Assembly: GCA_963809815.1 (NCBI GenBank)
Contig: CAWELM010000024.1
Span: forward strand, 62,001 to 126,000
DNA length: 64,000 nt
DNA from: CAVVJA01 sp963809815
Lineage (GTDB): Bacteria; Actinomycetota; Actinomycetes; Mycobacteriales; Jatrophihabitantaceae
Reading direction: 5' to 3'
In this document: in pieces, positions 16,228 to 24,788 of the stretch
How positions within the stretch are numbered: position 1 is the stretch's first letter
Layout of the letters: each line of letters starts with the position of its first letter
Translations under genes and position numbers: made by a program
The notes under the pieces: generated by a model
What the model was told of the DNA's origin: nothing
Seen by the model: only the letters and a program-made list of their open reading frames with translations
Databases searched by the model: none

Positions 16228-17226
16228 TCACCAGGTCATGGTTTGGGTGGGCGCGGACTGAACCGCGTTGGTATAGACGAGGTTCGCGGCGATCAGGTCC
16301 TCCATGCCGTGGCCCATCGCCTTGTAGAGGGTGATCTGCTCCGGTGCGGTGCGTCCGAGCTCCGAGTCGAGCGCGACTGCACCGAGGGTGGCTGCGTGGC
16401 TGGGATCTGCTTCGGACAGATCCGAGCAGCCGACCGGTGCTGGCTCGAATGCGTCCAGTGATTCGACGACGAGGCGGCTGCGGTGCGCCAGCGCACGGGG
16501 CAGCTCACCGTCGGGTGGGTAGTAGCCAACCGAGGACACGTGTGTGCCGGGGCGCACCCACTCTGCATTGATCACCGGCCGAGGAGAGTGAGTAGCCAGG
16601 CACACCACATCCGATTCGGCGACTGCGGCTTGCACATCGGCGCATGGCCGGGCCCGATCGTTACGTTCGGCCAATCGTCTGGCGTGCTCGTATTCGAGAG
16701 AGCAGATGTTGATTCGCTCGAAATTGCGGACCATCGGCAGTAATCGGAGGTGCTCGCGAGCCTGGACACCGGCCCCGACGATGGTTGCCACCTGCGAGTC
16801 CGTGCGGCTGAGCAAGCGGACCGACAGGACGGCCGAGGCCGCGGTCCGGATACCGGTGAGGTAGGTGCCATCCATCACGCACGAGGTCGCACCCGTACTC
16901 GGGTCGTACAACGTGATCATTGCCAGATGGTTGGGCAGCGAGAGGTCGACGTTGGCCTCGAACACGTTGACCACCTTGACGCAGATCTGCATGCCGGGCA
17001 TCCACGCCGACATCGTCAGCGAAAAGCCAGCGCGCGGAATCGTGATCTCGGGTCGGGACGGCGACTGCACCGCGCCGCGTTCGAGCTGACGGAAACCTTC
17101 CTCGAGGCCGTCGAGAAGTTGGGTGAGGTCGAGGTGTCGCTCGACCTCGGCCTCGCTCAGGAGAAGAATCGCCCGCTCGCCCTTGGCGATCTCGAAAGAC
17201 GCAACCGATGCCTGAGAACCAGTCAT
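16228..17226 (-). CDS. Ornithine cyclodeaminase / mu-crystallin family protein
   Basis: A 332-residue NAD(P)-dependent enzyme. Substrate-binding parts include MPGMQICVKVVNVFEANVDL, MDGTYLTGIRTAASAVLSVR and the Rossmann motif VATIVGAGVQAREHLRLL. SDVVCLATHSPRPVI and HVSSVGYYPPDGELP complete the family pattern. Members deaminate ornithine to proline, reduce imines, or make unusual amino acids. Which applies is unknown. It is divergent from a GcvA-like LysR regulator (126 bases between starts), the usual arrangement for a controlled enzyme. The ATG at 17226 is favoured over 17286 because family N-termini begin near LLLSEAEVERHL. Confidence 0.87.
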   Translation of the reverse strand: MTGSQASVASFEIAKGERAILLLSEAEVERHLDLTQLLDGLEEGFRQLERGAVQSPSRPEITIPRAGFSLTMSAWMPGMQICVKVVNVFEANVDLSLPNHLAMITLYDPSTGATSCVMDGTYLTGIRTAASAVLSVRLLSRTDSQVATIVGAGVQAREHLRLLPMVRNFERINICSLEYEHARRLAERNDRARPCADVQAAVAESDVVCLATHSPRPVINAEWVRPGTHVSSVGYYPPDGELPRALAHRSRLVVESLDAFEPAPVGCSDLSEADPSHAATLGAVALDSELGRTAPEQITLYKAMGHGMEDLIAANLVYTNAVQSAPTQTMTW

Positions 17227-17352
17227 GTGAATCCTATCTGGCGGATAGCCGGGGGAGATGGAAAAGTGAACTGTAGATTCCGACATAGAGTGTCAGTGGT
17301 CAACTGTGTCGATGCTGCAATAGCTGAAGCAGAGTCAGGTAACCTGATCGAC

Positions 17353-18249
17353 GTGGCGCTGGATCCGGGCACGTTGGTGAGGTTGCGCGCCTTCGAAGCC
17401 GTGGGACGGAACCTGAGCTTCAACCTTGCCTCGACCGAGTTGGCGGTTACCCCGACGGCGTTGAGCCATCACGTGCGGCATCTCGAGGAGCGACTCGGAC
17501 AGGAGCTATTCCACCGGTTGCACCGCCAGATCGTCCTAACCGAAACGGGGCAGAAGTTGCTCGGCGCGTGTACCAGCGGGCTCAGCCTGCTGAACCAGGC
17601 GGTCAACGACGCAACCCGCACCGAACACGACTGCACGCTGACCGTGAGCGTCGCGCCATACTTCTCCGCGCGATGGCTGATGCCCCGCCTGTCGAACTTC
17701 TGGAGTGCCCACCCGGAAATCGAATTGCGCCTGCACCACGCATACCAGCCGGCCGACTTCAGCCTCGATCGAGTCGACGCCGGCATCGCGTGGGGCCACG
17801 GGCGATGGGCCGGAACGCACGCCGTACGAGTTCTCTCCGGCGAGCTGACCGCATTGTGCAGCCCGACGCTGCGTCGCGAGATGCCGGCGAATCCGAAGCC
17901 GACGAACCTCGCTCGATGGAGACTTTTCTACGAATTCGATCCAGAACACTGGACACGCTGGTTTGTCGCAGCCGGAGCGAATCTGCCGGCGAAAGCACGG
18001 ACGGTGCGCGTCGACGACTCGCATGCATTGCGCAAGATCGCCCTCGAAAGCCAGGGAATCGCGCTGTTCTTCACTGGCCTCAGCCGTGAGGACCGTCGCT
18101 CAGGTCAACTCGACCAGCCATTTGACGTCACCGTCGACCCCGGGGCGGCCTACTATCTCACGCGCCCGAGCGCTCAGCCTATGAGCCGCTCGCTCGCCCT
18201 GTTCTGGGACTGGATCCTCGACGAAGTGGATCTCGACCCGTTTGCGTAA
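17353..18249 (+). CDS. LysR-type transcriptional regulator (GcvA-like)
   Basis: A 298-residue LTTR. The winged HTH is LVRLRAFEAVGRNLSFNLAS to VTPTALSHHVRHLEERLGQE ('A..L.vtptAlShhir.LE..lG..LF.R'). An effector domain of the GcvA subgroup follows (LTVSVAPYFSARWLMPRLSN, later VRVDDSHALRKIALESQGIA). A GTG start at 17353 gives the correct HTH offset. The reading frame is open far upstream but that part is antisense to the ornithine-cyclodeaminase-like gene. Expected to control that gene and itself from the shared intergenic region. Confidence 0.9.
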   Translation: MALDPGTLVRLRAFEAVGRNLSFNLASTELAVTPTALSHHVRHLEERLGQELFHRLHRQIVLTETGQKLLGACTSGLSLLNQAVNDATRTEHDCTLTVSVAPYFSARWLMPRLSNFWSAHPEIELRLHHAYQPADFSLDRVDAGIAWGHGRWAGTHAVRVLSGELTALCSPTLRREMPANPKPTNLARWRLFYEFDPEHWTRWFVAAGANLPAKARTVRVDDSHALRKIALESQGIALFFTGLSREDRRSGQLDQPFDVTVDPGAAYYLTRPSAQPMSRSLALFWDWILDEVDLDPFA

Positions 18250-18521
18250 CCGCTGGACCGCCTCAAAGTTGTCACGGATGAGAAGGCCACGCGCGCACGC
18301 ACCGCTCCGCTGCTCGAGCAGCAGTTACCGAACGCTGCGTCGCCGCTGATTACGCCGTTCCCGGCGATAGCTCCGCCGGGCAACAAGTCGACTCCGTCGT
18401 CGAAGTGGACGACGCCATTGCACAACAAGGTCCAGCCTTGTTCGTGATGATCGGCAATCACGACTGCGAGCGTGCGAGCGGCCGAGTCAGCGGCCGGGCA
18501 CTGCGGCGAATGAGCACACAT
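18174..18521 (-). CDS. DUF5999-like small protein with an atypical C-terminal run-on
   Basis: The first ~55 residues (MCAHSPQCPAADSAARTLAV, then HHEQGWTLLCNGVVHFDDGV and DLLPGGA) match the small actinobacterial DUF5999 family ('MC.H.P.CP.A...a...v..HpeQGWslLCNGvv.FdDtGeLLPdG'). The paired cysteines are kept. Family members end soon after this motif. Here the frame continues about 60 low-similarity residues and overlaps the 3' end of the LysR gene by 76 bases. The native stop has probably been lost. Function of DUF5999 is unknown. Confidence 0.6.
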   Translation of the reverse strand: MCAHSPQCPAADSAARTLAVVIADHHEQGWTLLCNGVVHFDDGVDLLPGGAIAGNGVISGDAAFGNCCSSSGAVRARVAFSSVTTLRRSSGYANGSRSTSSRIQSQNRASERLIG

Positions 18522-19051
18522 CTGCGTCTCCGATCCTGCCCAGCGGAGATGACCGCCGGTTCGATCACACCTACACATCGGGTACGCACCGACCACCGCG
18601 CACGGTTCGCCGGTGCGAACCGCTACGGACATGGCTTGCGTACTGCTCGCATCAGTTTGTGCGGTGGTGCCGCCGATGGTGGGAGGTTGTCATGTCTATT
18701 CGCACCGGTGGAACGGTGAGCGGCGGAATGATGGCTCAGTGCAGTCATACGATTGCTGCTGGGGGGCGGGGCCGCGGGGCTGCGGGACCGGCCCGGTATG
18801 CCCGGCGCGGATGAACAGGTCGGCCTGCAGAAGGCTCAAGCAAAGTTTGTGGCTTCGCCACCGTGCGCGTCGCTGCCGTGGGCAGAATGTGCCGTTGTCC
18901 GATCGCCGTAACGTCGCCATACTCGTGGTCCACGGGGGAACGACCAGGAAGCCTGTTCCGCATGAATGCGGTCAGCTGGTTGCTGATTCGCGTATGCGTT
19001 CAGACGTCGTAGACCTCGGGCTTTGTCCATTTGCCGTCTGGGGGAGACGCG
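18522..19051. other. Mostly non-coding stretch
   Basis: Apart from one possible 40-codon ORF (18692-18814), the 530 bases between the DUF5999-like gene and the small gene at 19052 hold no frame with protein-like composition. The longer open frames here are Cys/Arg-rich on both strands and look like chance ORFs of high-GC DNA. The stretch probably contains the promoter of the DUF5999-like gene. Confidence 0.4.
18692..18814 (+). CDS. Possible 40-residue small protein
   Basis: ATG at 18692 with GGGAGG five bases upstream. The product begins MSIRTGGTVSGGMMAQCSHT and ends Arg/Gly-rich. The well-placed ribosome-binding site is the only real support. No family is recognised, and the Gly/Arg-rich tail fits random high-GC translation as well. 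Confidence 0.3.
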   Translation: MSIRTGGTVSGGMMAQCSHTIAAGGRGRGAAGPARYARRG

Positions 19052-19234
19052 ATGAGACAGGATCAAGCCGCCACGTTACTGCGGGCATACGGCTTCGACG
19101 TGCGTACTGACGGTCTCGGAAATGTAGCCGCCCGGGTGTGCGTGAAAAGCTCGGACGGCACGATCGGATTTGAATGGCGGCCCGTGCCCGCTGACTCGTC
19201 GGCCGAGGTAATGCGCTGGATCGCTGCGTTGTGA
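19052..19234 (+). CDS. Small hypothetical protein
   Basis: A 60-residue frame starting at ATG 19052 behind GGGGGAGA. The product (RQDQAATLLRAYGFDVRTDG start, MRWIAAL end) has balanced composition, an amphipathic start and an internal beta-like stretch (GTIGFEWRPVP). It looks like a genuine small soluble protein but no family is recognised. It precedes the FIST-domain gene by 145 bases in the same direction. Confidence 0.5.
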   Translation: MRQDQAATLLRAYGFDVRTDGLGNVAARVCVKSSDGTIGFEWRPVPADSSAEVMRWIAAL

Positions 19235-19379
19235 TCGGAAGGGATTGACGAGGGCACCTCACGAACTGGGCGCCAAGGACCGGCTCGCGAGTCGGGAGGC
19301 CCTCCGCCAGAGGCCCGGGGTTGGTTGCCGTAGCTGTGAGGAATGACTCCCCGGGCCGGAGAGTCGCTGGTCGTGTTTT

Positions 19380-20552
19380 TTGGCGGACGATGATGGTGTG
19401 CAGATCGGAGTCGGGCTGTCCACCGCGCAGGAGCCACGGAGTGCGGCGGCCGAGGCCACGCTGCTGGCGCGCGATCCGCTGAACGGGGCGACGCCAAACC
19501 TGGCGGTGCTCCTTACCTCACCACACCATGCCCTCCACGCCGGAGCTGTACTCGACATCGTGCAGGAGCTCGCGCAGCCAACGGCGCTGGTCGGCTGTGT
19601 CGCGGAAGCTGTGGTCGCGGGCCGGCGGGAGTTAGAGCGTGAGCCAGCGGTCGTGGTCTGGCTTGCTGTCTTGCCGCAGCCGGCGGAGACGTTCCACGCT
19701 GAGTTTCTCCGCACGCCCAGCGGTGGCTTGTTCGGGGGCTATCGGTTCGACCACAGCCGGGACCTGCATCTGCTACTGCCCGATCCGCACACATTTCCGA
19801 CCCACCTTCTGTTTTCGCATCTCAATTCCCAAGATCCAGGCACTACCATCATCGGCGGCCTGGCCAGCGGTGCCTCAGAACCGGGGCGGCCCACATTGTT
19901 CTGCGACGACAAGGTATTGGCCTCTGGCGCGGTCGGAGCGCGGCTGGTCGGCCTACGGGCGCGTTCTGTGGTGTCGCAGGGCTGCCGACCGATCGGCGAC
20001 CCATACACTGTGACGGCGGCGGAGGGCCCCATCATCACGGCGCTGGCCGGGCGTCCGCCGCTGCGCCTTCTCGAGGAGATCGTGACTGGCCTGTCCGGGC
20101 CGGAGCAGGTTCTGGTCTCCCGCGGTCTCCACCTTGGGCTTGCCATCGATGAATACAAGGCCGAGCTCGCGCGCGGCGACTTCCTGATCCGCGCGGTTAC
20201 CGGGGCGGACGAGGCAACCGGTGCGATCAGAGTTGGCGATCTTGTCGATGTCGGCACGACGGTGCAGTTCCAGGTCCGAGACGCCACGACCGCCGACCAG
20301 GACCTTCGCGAGTCGCTGCTTCATGCGCGCGCCGAGGGCACGCCGGTGGGAGCGTTGTTGTTCACCTGCAACGGACGCGGCACCCGCATGTTCGACGCGC
20401 CTGACCACGACGCCGCCATCATTAGCGACCTGCTCGGCGACATCCCATTAGCCGGGTTCTTCGCCGCTGGCGAACTGGGCTCGGTGGGCGGCAAAAATTT
20501 CCTGCACGGCTTCACTGCGTCCATGGCGCTCTTCGATCACGACCAGCGCTGA
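19380..20552 (+). CDS. FIST N/C-domain putative small-ligand sensor protein
   Basis: A 390-residue protein of the FIST family. The N-terminal domain includes LALPTALVGCVAEAVVAGRR-like sequence (here QPTALVGCVAEAVVAGRREL) and TTIIGGLASGA. The FIST_C part includes AEGTPVGALLFTCNGRGTRM, FDAPDHDAAII and LAGFFAAGELGSVGGKNFLH, which carries the 'CNGRG...G.FAaGEIgPvgg.nflhGfTas' signature. FIST domains bind small ligands, possibly amino acids, and usually occur in signalling proteins. Here it stands alone without an output domain. The first codon is TTG at 19380; a GTG at 19398 is possible. Confidence 0.85.
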   Translation: MADDDGVQIGVGLSTAQEPRSAAAEATLLARDPLNGATPNLAVLLTSPHHALHAGAVLDIVQELAQPTALVGCVAEAVVAGRRELEREPAVVVWLAVLPQPAETFHAEFLRTPSGGLFGGYRFDHSRDLHLLLPDPHTFPTHLLFSHLNSQDPGTTIIGGLASGASEPGRPTLFCDDKVLASGAVGARLVGLRARSVVSQGCRPIGDPYTVTAAEGPIITALAGRPPLRLLEEIVTGLSGPEQVLVSRGLHLGLAIDEYKAELARGDFLIRAVTGADEATGAIRVGDLVDVGTTVQFQVRDATTADQDLRESLLHARAEGTPVGALLFTCNGRGTRMFDAPDHDAAIISDLLGDIPLAGFFAAGELGSVGGKNFLHGFTASMALFDHDQR

Positions 20553-20627
20553 GCCGATACCTTTGGACACGATTCGAGCCTCAGGATCGCGAGCGCGAGC
20601 GCTGGTTATGGCTTTCCTTCCCGCGGA

Positions 20628-22043
20628 TCACGTTCGATGTGGTAGCTCAGCCGCCGCGGCGAGGACTTCGTCAACGACAGCGGCGATGTCGGCGTCGGTG
20701 GCGCGGTGGTTGGTGATGCAGGCCCGCAACACGAAGTGGTTGCGCACGGTCGCGTTGGATAGGTACACCCGTCCGCGGCGATTCACTAGGTCTAGCAGCT
20801 CGGCGTTCTGCCCGTCGAGTGATGCCTGGTCTCCACCGACCCATCGGAAGCAGACTGCGCTGAGCGGGACTTCGGCCACTCGTTCGAGAGATGGCTGCTT
20901 GTCGATCAGGTCGGCCAGTAGCCTGGCCTGTCGCAGATTCATGGCTATGGCAGCCCGGAAGGACGATAGGCCGTGGTAGCGAAGAGACAGCCACAGCTTC
21001 AACGCCCGGATCCGTCGTGACAGTTCGATGGTCTCTTCGAACAGGACATCGCCCTCAACCGGGTCGTCACTCAGCGCGGCAGCGTAGTCGTCGGTGAAGG
21101 CGAATGCCTGCCGTGCGGCGGCCGGGTTTCGGTAAAGCAAGACGCCGCAGTCCAGCGGCTGATAGAGCCATTTGTGGGCGTCCATGGACAGCGAGTCGAC
21201 GTCGGCGATTCCGGCAAATGCATCGGGCTCGACCATCGCCGCGGGCAGGCCGTAAGCGCCGTCGACGTGAACCCAAAGATCCTCGTCCCTGGCCACGGCG
21301 ACAAGCTGGGCGAGTGGGTCCACCGCTCCGGTAACGGTCGTGCCGGCGCAGGCGACGACGGCGAGCGGCGTCCGGCCCGCTTCTCGATCGGCTGTGACTG
21401 CCTTGCGTAGCGCGGTGGGGCTCAGCCGGAAGCCGTTGTCGGCCGGGAGGAGGCGAAGGTTGTCTCGGCCGAGGCCCAGCAGAGCGACGGCTTTGCTGAT
21501 CGACATATGGGCTTCGGAGGAGGCATACACGACGCTTGAGCCGGCTACTCCCGTCTGGTTGGCCGGCACCCTGGCCTCACGCGCCATGGCCAGACCCATC
21601 AAGTTCGCAAGCGATCCACCGCTGGTAAAGATTCCGCCGAATCCGTCGCAGCCGATCGCCTGCGCCAGCCACGAGATGACGGTGCGCTCGATCACGGTGG
21701 TCGCCGGGCCTGACCGCCATGCGGTGCCGTTCTGGTTGATCACCGAGGCGAACAGGTCACCCAACGCGCCCACCACCTCGCCCGAGCCCATCACGTAGCC
21801 GAAGAACCGCCCGTTTCCGGCGCGGCTGTGCCGGGCCACCGCGGCCAGGTCGTCAAGTACGGCAGGTCCCTGACCGGTCTCGGGCGGCGGGACGGCGAAG
21901 TACTTCAGGGTGTCCGCGCCTGACGAGTCCGGGCGGACGGGGGAGGTGCCGAGCCGGTTCAGGTACCGAGTCGCCTCCTCAACAACCCGCGCCGCCAATA
22001 CACCGAACTCATCCGCCGGAAGGTCGAGTGGTCCCTTCTGCAT
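20628..22043 (-). CDS. PLP-dependent decarboxylase (aromatic-L-amino-acid decarboxylase family)
   Basis: A 471-residue group II decarboxylase. Cofactor motifs present are FTSGGSLANLMGLAMAREAR, SSEAHMSISKAVALLGLG (His stacking on PLP), VHVDGAYGLPAAM (Asp to the pyridine nitrogen) and the Schiff-base lysine in SLSMDAHKWLYQPLDCG. The family decarboxylates aromatic amino acids, glutamate or diaminobutyrate. The active-site loop does not decide between them. It is convergent with the FIST gene. Start ATG at 22043 gives the usual length. Confidence 0.9.
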   Translation of the reverse strand: MQKGPLDLPADEFGVLAARVVEEATRYLNRLGTSPVRPDSSGADTLKYFAVPPPETGQGPAVLDDLAAVARHSRAGNGRFFGYVMGSGEVVGALGDLFASVINQNGTAWRSGPATTVIERTVISWLAQAIGCDGFGGIFTSGGSLANLMGLAMAREARVPANQTGVAGSSVVYASSEAHMSISKAVALLGLGRDNLRLLPADNGFRLSPTALRKAVTADREAGRTPLAVVACAGTTVTGAVDPLAQLVAVARDEDLWVHVDGAYGLPAAMVEPDAFAGIADVDSLSMDAHKWLYQPLDCGVLLYRNPAAARQAFAFTDDYAAALSDDPVEGDVLFEETIELSRRIRALKLWLSLRYHGLSSFRAAIAMNLRQARLLADLIDKQPSLERVAEVPLSAVCFRWVGGDQASLDGQNAELLDLVNRRGRVYLSNATVRNHFVLRACITNHRATDADIAAVVDEVLAAAAELPHRT

Positions 22044-22264
22044 GGCTCTGAGTCTGCCGTAAGCGCACGTCCGTACGAGTTGTTATGAGTGCGGCCTAGA
22101 TGTCGCAGCCAAGCCCGGTCCGGTTGAGTCCCGCGGCAGGGGCTCGAGATCCTCATCGCCGTCGAGCTCCACGGCGACTGGGCGCGAAGATTCCGTGGCC
22201 GACCCTTCGACATCGCGCTCACCGAACGCCTTCTCAAAACCACGATCGACTCGTTGCGGGCTGA

Positions 22265-23179
22265 TCAGTGTCGGCGCATCGAGATCGTCGGCGTCTGGTC
22301 GTAGACGGCGGGCTTCAGGACCTGTTCGCACCATTCGCGAAAGGTTGTCGGCGTCGTGTTTTCCGGGGTTCGCTGGATGGTGTTGTCGAGGCCCTGGTTC
22401 TTCGCTGCGGCCATGTCGGTCATGCCCTGCGCCATCGCCTCGGACAGGCCGAACCCGACGAACCTGTCCTTGTAGTCCTCGAACGTGGTCTGCTGGAAGC
22501 GAACCTCTCTTCCGAGCACGTCGGAGATGATTTGGGCCATGTCGTTGAAGGACAGATCTTCGGGCCCGAGCAACGGAACCTCGTCGACGCCGCCCCAGCT
22601 CTCGTCGAGCAGTAGTCGCGACGCTGCGGCAGCGGTGTCGCGGGTGGCGACGGCCGGCAGCTTGCGGTCGCCGTCGATCGGCGAGAAGAACCGGCCCTGG
22701 TTCTTGATCGCCTCGGCCTGGCGGACGATGTTGTCCATGAACGACGGATTCGTCAGCGCCCGGTAGGCAACACCGGTGCTGGCAATCAGGTCGTCCATCG
22801 CCAGTGAGCCAGCAACGTAGCCGGCGTGTGCCGCCCACGGGGTTCCCCGGCCCAGCGCGGAGACGCCGACGACGCGCTTGACGCTGTGCCGGGTGAACGC
22901 CTCGGCGGCGGGCCGGGTGAAGCCGACGAACGCGGCGTCAACCGAGGGCGCCCGCGGATCGGGCGGCGTCAGCCAGAACACGGCACCGGCGCCGGCGAAT
23001 GCCTCGTCAGCGACGGCGGCATCGCCGGGTGAACCCTCGATGACGTCGACGTGTTCCCGGACACGGGCCGGGAGAGCCGATGGCTCGCGGGCGATCACGC
23101 GCAGCGGTTCGCCGCTGTCGAGCAGGTTGTCGAGAACCTGGTGGCCGATGAGGCCGGTGGGGGTGGTGATGACGATCAT
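22265..23179 (-). CDS. NmrA-like NAD(P)-binding protein
   Basis: A 304-residue atypical short-chain dehydrogenase-like protein. The dinucleotide motif is MIVITTPTGLIGHQVLDNLL at the very N-terminus. VKRVVGVSALGRGTPW and YRALTNPSFMDNIVRQAEAI follow the HSCARG/NmrA pattern, in which the Tyr-Lys catalytic pair is often missing. It probably acts as a redox-sensing or quinone/flavin-reducing protein. The ATG at 23179 follows GGAGGGGCG closely. It is divergent from a TetR regulator across an 80-base region with palindromes, so it is the likely target. Confidence 0.87.
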   Translation of the reverse strand: MIVITTPTGLIGHQVLDNLLDSGEPLRVIAREPSALPARVREHVDVIEGSPGDAAVADEAFAGAGAVFWLTPPDPRAPSVDAAFVGFTRPAAEAFTRHSVKRVVGVSALGRGTPWAAHAGYVAGSLAMDDLIASTGVAYRALTNPSFMDNIVRQAEAIKNQGRFFSPIDGDRKLPAVATRDTAAAASRLLLDESWGGVDEVPLLGPEDLSFNDMAQIISDVLGREVRFQQTTFEDYKDRFVGFGLSEAMAQGMTDMAAAKNQGLDNTIQRTPENTTPTTFREWCEQVLKPAVYDQTPTISMRRH

Positions 23180-23211
23180 CGCCCCTCCTTTCGGTCGTTG
23201 GCTACCGACGA

Positions 23212-23238
23212 TATACATCATGATATAGCAATGCTATA
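23212..23238. promoter_or_regulatory. Candidate TetR operator
   Basis: An AT-rich island in GC-rich DNA contains two adjoining palindromes: ATCATGAT (23217-23224) and TATAGCA-A-TGCTATA (23224-23238, perfect 7-bp arms). It lies between the divergent NmrA-like and TetR genes, 22 bases before the TetR ATG. The size and position fit a TetR-family binding site that represses both genes; that is inferred. Confidence 0.6.
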
Positions 23239-23259
23239 GAAGTTTGCTAACCTCGTGGC

Positions 23260-24033
23260 ATGACCGTCAAGACCCGCATTCTCGAAGCGGCCGCCGAGCT
23301 ACTCGCGCGCTCCGCGGACGCCGATATCTCGACCCGGGCGGCGTGCGAGGCGGCCGGCGTGACCGCGCCCACGCTTTACCACTACTTCGGTGATAAGGAC
23401 GGGCTGCTCGCGGCCGTTGTCGACTTCGGCTGGGCCGCCTTCCTCGAGACCAAGCGAACGGCGGCAGCAGTCGTGCACGAGCACGTTGCCGACGACATCC
23501 GCGCCGGCTGGGACAACCACCTCGAATTCGCCCGCGAGAACCCGAACTTCTACAAGCTGATGTGGTCGCCCGCGGTCTCCGCCAACAGCGCCGCGTTCCG
23601 CGAGGCGTTCCAGATGCTGTCCGACCGGCTGGAGCTCGGCGCCAGCCGGGGCCAGTTGCGGGTGTCGGTGGAGACGGGTGCCCGCATGGTCATGTCCGCC
23701 GTCACGGGCGCCGCCCTTTCTGGGATCTCCGACCCGGACCTATTCGGCAACCCGACCTACGCAACGCAGCTCCGCGAGGCGGTCATCGCCGCGGTCACGG
23801 TCATCGCAGACCGGCCGACCGGCAAGCGCTCAGCACGCGAGGCGGGCACACCGACGATCGCAACGGCAGCGGCGACGCTGAAGGGCAAGCTCGCCGTCGA
23901 AAACACACCGCTCACCGCGCCCGAGCGGGCCCTGATGGATCAGTGGCTCACAACCTTGGCCGACGCACCCACAGCCACAGCTGCGCCGCCGCGGAGGGGG
24001 TCGCAACGTAAGCGAGCGGAGCGCTCGAAATGA
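23260..24033 (+). CDS. TetR/AcrR-family transcriptional regulator
   Basis: A 257-residue regulator. The N-terminal HTH (RILEAAAELLARSADADIST, then RAACEAAGVTAPTLYHYFGDKDGLL) is canonical for TetR. The ligand domain is helical. The last 60 residues (TIATAAATLKGKLAVENTPL to a basic RRGSQRKRAERSK end) extend beyond the usual 190-220 residues and may be flexible. It faces the NmrA-like gene and a palindromic site, indicating local repression. Confidence 0.9.
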   Translation: MTVKTRILEAAAELLARSADADISTRAACEAAGVTAPTLYHYFGDKDGLLAAVVDFGWAAFLETKRTAAAVVHEHVADDIRAGWDNHLEFARENPNFYKLMWSPAVSANSAAFREAFQMLSDRLELGASRGQLRVSVETGARMVMSAVTGAALSGISDPDLFGNPTYATQLREAVIAAVTVIADRPTGKRSAREAGTPTIATAAATLKGKLAVENTPLTAPERALMDQWLTTLADAPTATAAPPRRGSQRKRAERSK

Positions 24034-24141
24034 TCACCAAAGTGACATCTGAGCCGACGACCCCTGCACCACGGCACGGGTAGGACCTGGCACGAAGCGA
24101 GACTGCGTTTCTCGCGCGACAATCGTCACGCTCGGACAGGG

Positions 24142-24666
24142 TCAGAAGCGGAAGCGCGTCAGGCCGCCCGGTTCCGTCCCCAAGGTCACGGTCGCCGAGC
24201 GTGGCTCGATGCGATACACGTTCCACGGGGGCGGCCCTTGCGACGGTGCGTTGAACGGGGCAGTGATGCCCGACCCGCTCTCGTCGGGCTCCGCCGGCCA
24301 ACCTTGGTCCGCCCACGCCTTTGCAATGCGCGCCACTGCGTCGGGCTCGGTTACCCGCGTTGCGTCACCCTCGACAACGACGTCCGCGTCGCGGATCGAC
24401 ACCGCGACCGAACACCGCGGATCGCGCGCGACGTTGCGCCCCTTGCGGGTACCCGCGCCCGTCTGGAACCAGAAGGTGCCGTCCACCCAGAGGGCGCCTA
24501 CCGCAGTCATGTGCGGGCGGCCGTCCTCGTTGACAGTGGACAGCCACGTCGTGCGGGAGTTCGGCGCGTCCGGAGCCGGCGCCGATCCGGCATCGAGCTT
24601 CTCGACAATGGCGGCCCAATCCACCGGCGGCAGCCCATCCGCCTCACCCAGATTGATGATCTCCAT
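24142..24666 (-). CDS. Pyridoxamine 5'-phosphate oxidase-like (split-barrel) protein
   Basis: A 174-residue FMN-binding split-barrel protein. Key parts are RTTWLSTVNEDGRPHMTAVG, ALWVDGTFWFQTGAGTRKGR, NVARDPRCSVAVSIRDADVV and VEGDATRVTEPDAVARIAKA. These follow the PPOX/F420-dependent family of actinobacteria ('t..p.G.PH..pv...w.dg.l.f.t...s.K.rNl..dPr.al.v'). FMN or F420 use cannot be settled here. It sits alone between the TetR and carboxylesterase genes, convergent with the former. Confidence 0.85.
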   Translation of the reverse strand: MEIINLGEADGLPPVDWAAIVEKLDAGSAPAPDAPNSRTTWLSTVNEDGRPHMTAVGALWVDGTFWFQTGAGTRKGRNVARDPRCSVAVSIRDADVVVEGDATRVTEPDAVARIAKAWADQGWPAEPDESGSGITAPFNAPSQGPPPWNVYRIEPRSATVTLGTEPGGLTRFRF

Positions 24667-24788
24667 TTCCTGAACCTACCTGCCGGTCCGTCCTCGGCAA
24701 GCGAAAATCTGCCACGAGTCGCGCGGCCGGCTCATAGGCGTGGCTCGATGAATGGCGGAAACGAGCACCAGGAGATCGTGAAGGTCGG

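Noticed and set aside
16750..17352. N-terminal 201-codon extension of the LysR frame
   Set aside because: It is antisense to the ornithine-cyclodeaminase-like gene. The GTG at 17353 places the HTH at the normal distance from the start.
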